Below, in pieces: positions 1-5,287 of a stretch of 7,842 nt of DNA. Positions within the stretch are counted from its first letter, which is position 1; each line of letters begins with the position of its first letter. Location of the stretch: positions 1-7,842 of the forward strand of contig CADBDO010000034.1 of the NCBI GenBank assembly GCA_902793515.1, in the 5' to 3' direction. The position numbers and the translations under genes were made by a program. The stretch comes from an uncultured Erysipelotrichaceae bacterium. GTDB lineage: Bacteria > Bacillota_I > Bacilli_A > RFN20 > CAG-826. The notes beneath the pieces were generated by a model, which was not told where the DNA came from, searched no databases, and saw only the letters and a list, made by a program, of their open reading frames with translations.

Positions 1-231
1 CTTGTTAAGGGTATTGAGTTCCGTTCCTTCTTTATACGGATCGAAGATCTTCGCTAGCTCATCTACTTTCTTTTTGAGTTCGTTGGCGATCTTCCCTTCT
101 TCGTAGTCTAAGTATTCGAAGAACGTGTCGCACTGGAAAGCGGTTATCTTTGAGGCAGACATCGAGCAAGAACCCAAACAAAAAGAAACCCCTGTAAGGG
201 TAAGAAGTATCTTTTTGAGGTTTCTTTTCAT
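1..231 (-). CDS. apbE: ApbE-type FAD:protein FMN transferase, lipoprotein, N-terminal part only (cut by window edge)
   Basis: I translated the minus strand from ATG at 231 and it stays open to base 1 (77 codons), so only the N-terminal part is visible. It begins with a lipoprotein signal: basic MKRNLKK, a hydrophobic stretch, and a lipobox L19-G20-S21-C22. The mature part reads CDTFFEYLDY (34-43), a Lys/Glu-rich helix, then FDPYKEGTELNTLNK (63-77). This matches the start of ApbE proteins, which have a short DT-containing beta strand, a helix, and then a Y-x-x-x-S/T-E-L-x-x-L-N segment. ApbE proteins use FAD to attach FMN to threonine in extracytoplasmic parts of RnfG, RnfD and similar proteins. 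The gene starts 7 bp after the rnfB stop with a weak AGAAG site, so it is probably the last or a late gene of the rnf operon. The catalytic C-terminal part is outside the window. The family call is by eye but is well supported by context. Confidence 0.85.
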   Translation of the reverse strand, partial: MKRNLKKILLTLTGVSFCLGSCSMSASKITAFQCDTFFEYLDYEEGKIANELKKKVDELAKIFDPYKEGTELNTLNK

Positions 232-238
232 TGTTCTT

Positions 239-565
239 CTAGAGAGTTGGCACGTTTGTCTTCCCGTCTTTGTCTGGATGGGATTTGAGGTATTCGATGA
301 TCGGGTCGTAGTTCTTGTCTTTCTTGCCGGCTTTGCAAAGAGAGACTTTCTTGGCTTCACCCTTAACGAGGGCTTCTGCCATGTCGTGGCAACCAGCGTA
401 TCCGCAGGCGCCGCAGTTATAGTGAGGGAGCATGTCTTCCACTTCTTTGATGCGAGGATCTTCCTCGACGTGGAAGAATTTAGCGGCAAGCGCTAAAAGA
501 AGGCCAAGGACGGCACCGAGTCCTAGCATTAGCAAGAATGCCCATAATACGGTGAGATAATCCAT
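239..565 (-). CDS. rnfB: Minimal RnfB: membrane anchor plus one four-Cys iron-sulfur domain, no ferredoxin domains
   Basis: This 108-residue protein has one N-terminal membrane helix (about 4-28), then the RnfB signature around C51-x2-C54-x4-C59 with a fourth Cys at 77. The local sequence LPHYNCGACGYAGC matches the usual LPGANCGACGYPGC of RnfB. In known RnfB proteins this domain is followed by ferredoxin-like [4Fe-4S] domains that accept electrons from ferredoxin. Here only about 30 residues without Cys follow C77 and the gene ends in TAG. Only 7 bp separate that stop from apbE, so no frameshifted remnant is hidden downstream. The ribosome site lies inside the end of the 71-residue gene upstream, whose stop is one base before this ATG. 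The protein probably sits in the membrane with its cluster domain in the cytoplasm. Identification as RnfB is firm; whether it still receives electrons from ferredoxin directly is open. Confidence 0.9.
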   Translation of the reverse strand: MDYLTVLWAFLLMLGLGAVLGLLLALAAKFFHVEEDPRIKEVEDMLPHYNCGACGYAGCHDMAEALVKGEAKKVSLCKAGKKDKNYDPIIEYLKSHPDKDGKTNVPTL

Positions 566-566
566 G

Positions 567-782
567 CTATTCCTTTTCCTCCTTTTCTTCTTTCTTGTGA
601 CGCTCTTTGTATATCATGCATCCTTCGACATCGCAGTCTTCGCAGTTCTTCGGTCCGATCTTGAGTTTCTCACAGCCCTTAGGGGCTGGGGTTCTCATAT
701 ACAGGACGAAGCTGATGACGAAGACGATGAGAAGGACGACGATGATGACGATTGCGAGGATGAACGCTTGTGTTTGATCCAT
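567..782 (-). CDS. Small Cys-rich single-pass membrane protein within the rnf operon (RnfB-like motif)
   Basis: This 71-residue protein has one strongly hydrophobic helix (about 7-29), a basic linker (R30, K35, K39, K41) that suggests a cytoplasmic C-terminus, and four cysteines C37, C47, C50, C55. It ends in a charged KEEKEEKE tail. The core N46-C47-x2-C50-x3-G54-C55 has the same spacing as N50-C51-x2-C54-x3-G58-C59 of the neighbouring RnfB, but the fourth Cys is upstream of the triplet instead of downstream. It starts 3 bp after the rnfA stop and ends one base before the rnfB start, so it must be co-transcribed and is likely translationally coupled. I do not recognise a named family. A second iron-sulfur-binding partner of RnfB is the simplest idea. 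The FeoB-associated small Cys-rich membrane proteins are an alternative of similar shape, but no feo gene is present here. Confidence 0.8.
   Translation of the reverse strand: MDQTQAFILAIVIIVVLLIVFVISFVLYMRTPAPKGCEKLKIGPKNCEDCDVEGCMIYKERHKKEEKEEKE
570..585 (-). promoter_or_regulatory. Ribosome binding site of rnfB within the tail codons of the Cys-rich gene
   Basis: The Lys/Glu codons at the end of the 71-residue gene read AAGGAGGAAAAGGAA, just before TAG-C-ATG of rnfB. The nearer AAGGA is about 8 nt from ATG and a full AAGGAGG lies further up. The charged tail of one protein therefore also serves as the loading site of the next, which suggests coupled synthesis. Confidence 0.6.
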
Positions 783-785
783 AAC

Positions 786-1373
786 CTATCCAACCATTCC
801 TCCGAATCCCATGAAGGCCATGGCCATGAGAGCGGCAACAATCAATGCGATAGGCACACCCTTCATGGCTTTAGGGATGTTATAGCCGTTTAGCCTTTCT
901 CTCATGCAGGCAAAGAGAACGATGACGATGAGGAAGCCGATTGAGGTTCCTAAGCCATTGGCAAGGCTAGTTAAGAAGTCGAGCTGGGAGTCACTGTTTG
1001 TCTGGACGACACCAAGGACAGCGCAGTTGGTGGTGATGAGTGGGAGATAGATACCAAGGGTCTTATAAAGAGATGGGCTGGTCTTCTTGATGAATAGACC
1101 CACTATCTGAACAAGGGAAGCGATTACAAGGATATAGACGAGAGTGTCTAAGAATGGGATTCCCGCTGGGACAAGAACATAGAAGTAGAGAGGATAGCAG
1201 ACCAAAGTCGCCATCATGATGACGAAGGTGACCGCTAAACCCATCGAGAAAGCGGACTTAACTTTGTTGCCAACACCAATAAAGGAGCAGATGCCATAGA
1301 AACGGCTGAGGACGACGTTATCGATGAGCATGTAGCTAACGATAGCGAGGATGAACGAAACGATCATTTCCAT
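786..1373 (-). CDS. rnfA: Rnf complex integral membrane subunit RnfA
   Basis: The 195-residue length is typical of RnfA/NqrE. The protein is almost wholly hydrophobic, with about six membrane helices. Conserved spots include DNVVLSRFYGICSFIG (18-33) with C29, and LITTNCAVLG (112-121) with C117. In the family these two cysteines, together with two in RnfE, hold an iron-sulfur cluster in the middle of the membrane that passes electrons between the cytoplasmic and outer faces. The C-terminal half has the usual RERLNGYNIPKAMKG loop near residues 158-172. The ATG overlaps the rnfE stop as TAATG. A strong AGGAGGTG site at 1388-1381 lies 7 to 9 nt upstream and supports this start, although M3 is a possible alternative. 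The subunit looks complete and ordinary. Confidence 0.96.
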   Translation of the reverse strand: MEMIVSFILAIVSYMLIDNVVLSRFYGICSFIGVGNKVKSAFSMGLAVTFVIMMATLVCYPLYFYVLVPAGIPFLDTLVYILVIASLVQIVGLFIKKTSPSLYKTLGIYLPLITTNCAVLGVVQTNSDSQLDFLTSLANGLGTSIGFLIVIVLFACMRERLNGYNIPKAMKGVPIALIVAALMAMAFMGFGGMVG

Positions 1374-2134
1374 TATTTGGCACCTCCTGCTACGAGAGTG
1401 GCTTCCGCTTTGGCGGCTTCTTTGGCGGCTCTTTCTTTGGCTTTCTCCACTGCTTTCTTATGATTGGTGATTGCCGCCATCACGGCAAGCATAAGGCCAA
1501 GGACGATGAAAGCACCAGCTGGATTCTGGAAGATAGAGATCGAGAAGTCATATAAAGGATCGCCGTTTGTATCTAAAGTTGTGCTCTTAAGAATTGGGAG
1601 GACAAGAGGATCACCGAAGAAATTGAAGACCTTTCCGATTGTGAGGGTTCCTTTTCCGAAGATCTCACGGATAAGGCCCATGAGGGAGATGGCCCAGGTG
1701 TAACCGATGCCGTTTCCGCATCCGTCGAGGAAGGAATCGAAGACGCCGTTTTGCCCGGCAAAAGCCTCACTTCTACCAAGGACGATGCAGTTGACGACAA
1801 GGAGAGAGAGGAAGACGCCTAAAGAACTATAAAGCTCTGGGAGGAAGGCTTCCGCGAACATCTTGACGATGGTGACAAAGGTGGCGATGACGACGATGTA
1901 ACATGGGGTCCTGATCTCTTCTGGGATGAGCTTACGGAGCAAAGAGACGATGACGTTGCTTGAAACAAGAACAAAGGTGAAGAGGAGTCCCATGCCGAAA
2001 GCGGTCTCTAAGGACTTCGTGACCGCCAAAGCAGGACAAAGGCCTAAGATCTGAACGAGGAGAGGGTTTTCTCTAAGGATGCCGTTGAGGAAGGATTCTT
2101 TATGCTGGCTGCGTTTAATCTTATCCATGCTCAT
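1373..2134 (-). CDS. rnfE: Rnf complex integral membrane subunit RnfE
   Basis: This 253-residue protein is the RnfE/NqrD-type partner of RnfA. It opens with FLNGILRENPLLVQILGLCPALAVT (15-39), which contains the conserved C33, and has VVNCIVLGR (113-121) with C116. These are the two cysteines expected to complete the RnfA/RnfE intramembrane cluster. About six membrane helices are visible. A central loop of about 30 residues (165-195) lies between the last helices, and a charged Ala/Lys/Glu-rich tail (about 225-253) probably lies in the cytoplasm. The start overlaps the rnfG stop as ATGA. A second ATG six bases further on (2128) would give MDKIKRSQ. The AGGAGG site at 2144-2139 is 4 nt from the first ATG and 10 nt from the second, so the second may be the true start. 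Function and family are clear. Confidence 0.95.
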   Translation of the reverse strand: MSMDKIKRSQHKESFLNGILRENPLLVQILGLCPALAVTKSLETAFGMGLLFTFVLVSSNVIVSLLRKLIPEEIRTPCYIVVIATFVTIVKMFAEAFLPELYSSLGVFLSLLVVNCIVLGRSEAFAGQNGVFDSFLDGCGNGIGYTWAISLMGLIREIFGKGTLTIGKVFNFFGDPLVLPILKSTTLDTNGDPLYDFSISIFQNPAGAFIVLGLMLAVMAAITNHKKAVEKAKERAAKEAAKAEATLVAGGAK

Positions 2135-2688
2135 TCACCCTCCTTCGCGTAGTTGTTCGTGTAGTGACGCATCGCGTCATCACACTGCTCTTTGACGATC
2201 TTCGCGCCATAGGTGGCACCGCACTTAACATCGGCTAGGTCTTTGAGATAGCCGTTGTTGTATTTGTTGATGTAATTGTCTTCTAAGGTCTGACCATATG
2301 ACTCGGTGTTCTTAACAACGTAAATCTCATCGATCTTCGCTTCTTTGATGGAGATGAGGAGATCGACTTGTCCATAGGAGTTCTTCGCGCTGGTGCTATA
2401 GACGTAACCACGCTTATAGCCCTCTTCCCTAGGGACATCGACGATATAGACGCTGTTGATGGTTGGATAGAGGAGTTTGCCATCCTCCAATTCGTCAGAA
2501 TTCTCTTTCATCTCGAAGTACTGGTAGTAGTACTGCTCCGGGTAGAACCTAGAGATTCCGTTCTTGATCTTGTTTTCTTTGTTAGCGGCGATGGCCCCTA
2601 CCGTGGCAAGGTTCATTAAGCCAATCAAAAGAGCGGATCCGCTGGCGATCGTGGCAAGGGTCAAGGAGACTTTGAGATACTTGTTCAT
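2131..2688 (-). CDS. rnfG: Rnf complex FMN-binding subunit RnfG with altered attachment motif
   Basis: I start this gene at ATG 2688 (185 residues), not at the upstream in-frame ATG at 2796, because the extra 36 residues would lie inside rnfD and read as a non-membrane shadow. The ATG at 2688 also has a GGAGG site 9 nt before it and overlaps the rnfD stop as ATGA. An N-terminal membrane helix (about 8-34) anchors an extracytoplasmic FMN-binding domain. Near the C-terminus the attachment motif reads D153-V-K-C156-G-A-T159. In known RnfG proteins the motif is D-x-x-S/T-G-A-T and the last Thr carries FMN covalently, placed there by ApbE. The acceptor Thr is kept here, but Ser is replaced by Cys. 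The usual ETPGLG stretch is also changed, to ESYGQT (129-134). The assignment to RnfG is firm from the domain and operon position. Confidence 0.92.
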   Translation of the reverse strand: MNKYLKVSLTLATIASGSALLIGLMNLATVGAIAANKENKIKNGISRFYPEQYYYQYFEMKENSDELEDGKLLYPTINSVYIVDVPREEGYKRGYVYSTSAKNSYGQVDLLISIKEAKIDEIYVVKNTESYGQTLEDNYINKYNNGYLKDLADVKCGATYGAKIVKEQCDDAMRHYTNNYAKEGE

Positions 2689-3782
2689 AAGCCAAAACCT
2701 CCAGCAAAAACCGTCCAGATTACGATCGCAATGGCTGCGAGCGGGAGAGCGACACAGATGATGATGTCTTTCTTTTTCCAGACCTCGCTTGACCATTTCG
2801 GATAGTCAAATAGCGGCGCTAAACAGTTAGCGATGAGGATGCCATATCCGACACCCTCAGGAAGGGCGGCGAAGTGACGGATGAAGAAGGCGGCGATGGC
2901 GGCAGACATGCCATACATCACCCTGCTTGGAGTGGTGATCGGCATGGTGACTGGGTCAGTGACCATGTAGACGGCACCAAAGAGGAAACCGCCGGCAAGG
3001 AGATGGGAAAGGACCCATTCCCCATATGTAGGGATGAATCCGCCACGTGGGAGGGTGACAGTAAGTCCACCAGCAAGGGTGAGGAGAACGAAGGTACCAA
3101 GATATGAGACCACCACTTTCCAGTCAGCGACTCTCTTGATGAGAAGGTAGGCGAGACCAAGAAGGATGGCAATCTTGCAGGTTTCACCAAGCGTGCCTGG
3201 GACATTGCCGATGAAGAGATCGAGAATGCCGTAATCACCACCAGCAAGATATGTTGGGCTGACGGTAACTTCGGTGACGCCTGCGAATGGGGCGGTGTAA
3301 TACATCGTTCCACCGAAGCAGACTTTGGCGAAGACCATGCCGACCGCGGCAGGGTTGAAAAGGTTATTGCCAGTACCGCCAAAAAGGAGTTTACCTAAGG
3401 TAATGCCTGCAGCGGCGCCAATCATAAGAGCGTACCAGCTGGTGCTAGCAGGAAGGATGAGAGCGAAGATAAGCGCGCTTACTAAAGCGGCTAAGAAGTT
3501 GCTCGGCCTATATGAAGAGATTCCGTATTTGAATCTTTCGATTAATGAATGCTTTTGAAGGTCGACAGGCATCGGATGGGTGAGGAGCACGAAGATGAGC
3601 TCGGCAAGCTCCATCACGGCTACGGAGATAAGAACGTTTTTGAGAGCCCCTAAAGGCCAGGCGATGAAAGCGAATATGAGAACAGGAGCAAGAGCGATGA
3701 CGACGTCCAAAAGCATCGCCACCAGACTATCCTTCCTCCTTAAGTGAGGAGCGCTTTCCTTTATGAATTCGATATTGTCCAT
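2685..3782 (-). CDS. rnfD: Rnf complex membrane subunit RnfD lacking a clear SGAT flavin site
   Basis: This 365-residue protein matches RnfD/NqrB in length and landmarks. It has an N-terminal SAPHLRRKDS segment (10-19), a YGISSYRPSNFLAA stretch (86-99), GGTGNNLFNPAAVG (135-148), GNVPGTLGET (192-201), and TDPVTMPITTPSR in the C-terminal half. About nine to ten membrane helices are expected. RnfD normally carries FMN on Thr in an SGATPL motif between the FNPAAVG helix and the GN-PG-LGE segment. Here that interval (residues 149-191) contains only AGVT (167-170) and VSPTYLAG (174-181), with no S/T-G-A-T. The surrounding motifs are intact and in frame, so this does not look like a sequencing error. 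The gene starts 11 bp after rnfC with an AAGGAAG site 5 nt before ATG. It should still form the ion-translocating core with RnfG. Confidence 0.94.
   Translation of the reverse strand: MDNIEFIKESAPHLRRKDSLVAMLLDVVIALAPVLIFAFIAWPLGALKNVLISVAVMELAELIFVLLTHPMPVDLQKHSLIERFKYGISSYRPSNFLAALVSALIFALILPASTSWYALMIGAAAGITLGKLLFGGTGNNLFNPAAVGMVFAKVCFGGTMYYTAPFAGVTEVTVSPTYLAGGDYGILDLFIGNVPGTLGETCKIAILLGLAYLLIKRVADWKVVVSYLGTFVLLTLAGGLTVTLPRGGFIPTYGEWVLSHLLAGGFLFGAVYMVTDPVTMPITTPSRVMYGMSAAIAAFFIRHFAALPEGVGYGILIANCLAPLFDYPKWSSEVWKKKDIIICVALPLAAIAIVIWTVFAGGFGL
2698..2702 (-). promoter_or_regulatory. Ribosome binding site that fixes the rnfG start
   Basis: GGAGG on the minus strand is 9 nt before ATG 2688, inside the last codons of rnfD. 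Combined with the ATGA overlap and the membrane helix that begins right after, it decides for the 185-residue form of RnfG over the longer reading from 2796. Confidence 0.8.
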
Positions 3783-3793
3783 ATGCTCTTCCT

Positions 3794-5101
3794 TTAGAGT
3801 TTGGCGATGACCTTCGCTCTTCTTACGTAATCGGTGACCTGGATCTTTGAGGTGCAGCTATATGCGCATAAGCCGCATTCGATGCACTTAAGTGGCTCAA
3901 GGGCCTTGATCATCTCTTTGTCCATGGCCTTGACCGCATTCATGATCTGAACAGGTTTGAGATGCACTGGGCAAGAAAGGACGCAGGAGCCGCATCTGAT
4001 GCAGTTCTCCTCTTTGATCTCATCGTGGTTGAGGACGATGATTGAGGTTACTGTCTTTGTGCAGATGCAGTCATCGCTTGGGAGAGAGGCGCCCATCATT
4101 GGGCCACCGAGGATGAAGACCTTCTTTTTCTCGGGATGGGTGTATCCACCACATTTCTCGAGGATGTATCTCATCGGGGTGCCGTTTCTGATTGAGAAGT
4201 TGCCTGGGTGTTTGATGCCATCACCAGTTACCGAAACATAACGCTCAATGACTGGGCGGTTATATTTGACGCTGTCATATAGACCGGCGACGGTTGAGAC
4301 GTTGAAGTTGATGATGCCGTATTCGCTTGGAAGATGGCCTGATGGGACGTCGATTCCGGTCGCGCTCTTGATCATGGCGATTTCCCAGCCTTGCGGATAG
4401 TAGTTACCTACTGGGCAGACGGTGATGCCAGAGTCAGGCATCTCGCTAAGGAAGGTGTTATAGATATCGATGATGTCTTTGTATTTCTTTTTGACGCAGA
4501 GCCTCGCATCTTTCGTGCCGAAAGCCTGCTGCATGAGCTTGATGCCGTTGATGACTGTTTCAGCGTGTTCCACCATCATGCGTTTGTCGGCGGTGATATA
4601 TGGCTCACACTCGATGCCGTTGATGAGGATGGTGTTGATCTTGCGTCCTTTGGTGTCGAACTTGATATAGGTCGGGAAAGAAGAGCCGCCTAAGCCGGCT
4701 GAGGCACGGTCTCTGGCGATCTCCATGATCTCTTCCCTTGTGAGCTTGGCGATCTCTTCATCGGTTCTTTCAAAAGTGACGGTTTTGTCTTCTTCGTCCT
4801 TGAAGTCGTTTTTGATGTGGGCGAAGTTGACGAGTTTGCCTGAACGGTGAAGATGCTTCTCAAAGCCAACGAAAGTGCCGCTTACGGTTGAGTGGATAGG
4901 TTGGTTGAAGAAAGGGCCATAACGCATGCCGATGAGCTGATAGAGCTTGACGTGGTCCCCTTCTTTGATCGAGAGTTCCGCTTTCGGGCATCTGGCGTTT
5001 TCCATGGCGATGAAAATGTCTTCCGGCTCACCGATGTCGACGGTCGGAAGGATTTCCAAAAGATTCCTGGTGTTCGCGATGTATTTTGTTTTGGCGATCA
5101 T
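3794..5101 (-). CDS. rnfC: Rnf complex peripheral NADH-side subunit RnfC
   Basis: This 435-residue protein has the short clostridial-type RnfC layout without the long repeat tail of the enterobacterial form. After a biotinyl-lipoyl-like N-terminal region ending near QPIHSTVSGT (67-76) come the glycine-rich AGLGGSSFPTYIKF (135-148) and NGIECEPYITADKRMM (161-176). Both match the nucleotide and FMN-binding region shared with complex I NuoF. Near the C-terminus two [4Fe-4S] motifs are complete: C367-x2-C370-x2-C373-x3-C377 with Pro after it, and C406-x2-C409-x2-C412-x3-C416. RnfC exchanges electrons with NAD+/NADH on the cytoplasmic face. It is the first gene of the operon. No Shine-Dalgarno site precedes its ATG; a small hairpin occupies that space. 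The usual N-terminal GG-H-P-x-x-K signature of RnfC is not obvious here. Confidence 0.95.
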   Translation of the reverse strand: MIAKTKYIANTRNLLEILPTVDIGEPEDIFIAMENARCPKAELSIKEGDHVKLYQLIGMRYGPFFNQPIHSTVSGTFVGFEKHLHRSGKLVNFAHIKNDFKDEEDKTVTFERTDEEIAKLTREEIMEIARDRASAGLGGSSFPTYIKFDTKGRKINTILINGIECEPYITADKRMMVEHAETVINGIKLMQQAFGTKDARLCVKKKYKDIIDIYNTFLSEMPDSGITVCPVGNYYPQGWEIAMIKSATGIDVPSGHLPSEYGIINFNVSTVAGLYDSVKYNRPVIERYVSVTGDGIKHPGNFSIRNGTPMRYILEKCGGYTHPEKKKVFILGGPMMGASLPSDDCICTKTVTSIIVLNHDEIKEENCIRCGSCVLSCPVHLKPVQIMNAVKAMDKEMIKALEPLKCIECGLCAYSCTSKIQVTDYVRRAKVIAKL

Positions 5102-5110
5102 TGTTTATAT

Positions 5111-5124
5111 CCAGCTTATGCTGG
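5111..5124 (-). promoter_or_regulatory. Small hairpin in the rnfC leader
   Basis: CCAGC and GCTGG form a perfect 5-bp stem with a 4-nt loop, ending 9 nt before the rnfC ATG. If transcription starts near 5138 as the predicted promoter implies, the hairpin fills most of a leader of about 37 nt. The only weakly purine-rich bases near the start (CTGGAT) are partly inside the stem. A role in start-site access is possible but unproven; a 5-bp stem can occur by chance. Confidence 0.35.
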
Positions 5125-5144
5125 TTTGATTAACGTACTCTTGT

Positions 5145-5173
5145 ATTGTAGCGTATCGGTAAAAAAGTATCAC
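5145..5173 (-). promoter_or_regulatory. Likely sigma-A-type promoter of the rnf operon
   Basis: On the minus strand GTGATA (5173-5168, 4 of 6 match to TTGACA) and TACAAT (5150-5145, 5 of 6 match to TATAAT) are separated by 17 bp. This is the best pair in the 186-bp gap before rnfC and predicts a start near 5138. It lies downstream of the terminator of the preceding gene, so the rnf operon probably has its own promoter. Confidence 0.55.
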
Positions 5174-5174
5174 C

Positions 5175-5218
5175 CCCTCAGAATCAATAAAAAAGTAACG
5201 ATTTGTTACTTTTGAGGG
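5175..5218 (-). promoter_or_regulatory. Large palindrome upstream of the rnf promoter (operator candidate or weak terminator)
   Basis: A perfect 9-bp inverted repeat, AAAAGTAAC (5191-5199) and GTTACTTTT (5205-5213) around a 5-nt loop, is enclosed by a second pair CCCTCA (5175-5180) and TGAGGG (5213-5218). On the minus strand the inner stem is followed by TTTTTTATT, so it could act as a weak second terminator for the gene upstream. Its stem has only two G-C pairs. It also sits directly upstream of the predicted -35 box, the usual place for a dimeric regulator, and a full terminator already exists at 5259-5228. I favour an operator or a mixed role but cannot decide. Confidence 0.5.
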
Positions 5219-5225
5219 TTTTGTT

Positions 5226-5283
5226 AGCAAAAAGCCCCCTGCTTCAAAGGCTAAGGGGCACTTTTATGGTGGTTTTGCTAGGG
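5226..5283 (-). repeat. Terminator-containing intergenic repeat, copy 1
   Basis: This element shares three conserved blocks in the same order with the copy at 7026-7082: AGCAAAAAGCCCCCT, then AAGGGGC, then TTTGCTAGGG. The spacers between blocks are 12 and 14 nt here (11 and 14 nt in the other copy). Outer AGCAAA and TTTGCT are inverted repeats around the inner GCCCC/GGGGC hairpin. It lies 4 bp downstream of the S41-peptidase stop. The other copy also follows a stop codon, so this appears to be a recurring 3'-end element. Confidence 0.7.
5228..5259 (-). terminator. Intrinsic terminator of the S41 peptidase gene
   Basis: Read on the minus strand, GCCCCTT pairs with AGGGGGC (one U-G wobble), with two further inner pairs after a single bulged A and a loop of about 7 nt. 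It is followed at once by TTTTTG. It lies about 30 bp after the stop of the upstream gene and separates that gene from the rnf operon. Confidence 0.8.
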
Positions 5284-5287
5284 ATTT

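Noticed and set aside
125..496. Open frame on the plus strand over apbE/rnfB
   Set aside because: It lies opposite well-recognised rnfB and apbE coding sequence, has no family signal, and its composition is what the reverse of these genes gives.
564..893. Plus-strand frame with a long run of Asp/Glu residues
   Set aside because: The acidic run is the reverse reading of the hydrophobic Ile/Val-rich membrane helix codons of the Cys-rich gene; no independent evidence of a gene.
2689..2796. Longer RnfG start adding 36 residues
   Set aside because: The extra part overlaps rnfD, reads as a His/Arg-rich non-membrane sequence, and the ATG at 2688 has its own GGAGG and is followed at once by the expected membrane anchor.
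2918..3382. 154-residue minus-strand frame inside rnfD
   Set aside because: It is in another frame of a clearly coding rnfD with all family motifs; Ser/Pro-rich shadow sequence.
239..5101. Na+-translocating NADH:quinone reductase (Nqr) instead of Rnf
   Set aside because: The presence of RnfB and a NuoF-like RnfC with two C-terminal [4Fe-4S] motifs, and absence of NqrF, fit Rnf and not Nqr.
3957..5215. Several plus-strand frames opposite rnfC
   Set aside because: All lie opposite rnfC, which carries complete iron-sulfur and nucleotide-binding motifs; no start signals or family resemblance.
5102..5287. Riboswitch or other structured regulatory RNA before rnfC
   Set aside because: The predicted leader is only about 37 nt, too short for known riboswitch classes; only the small hairpin is present.
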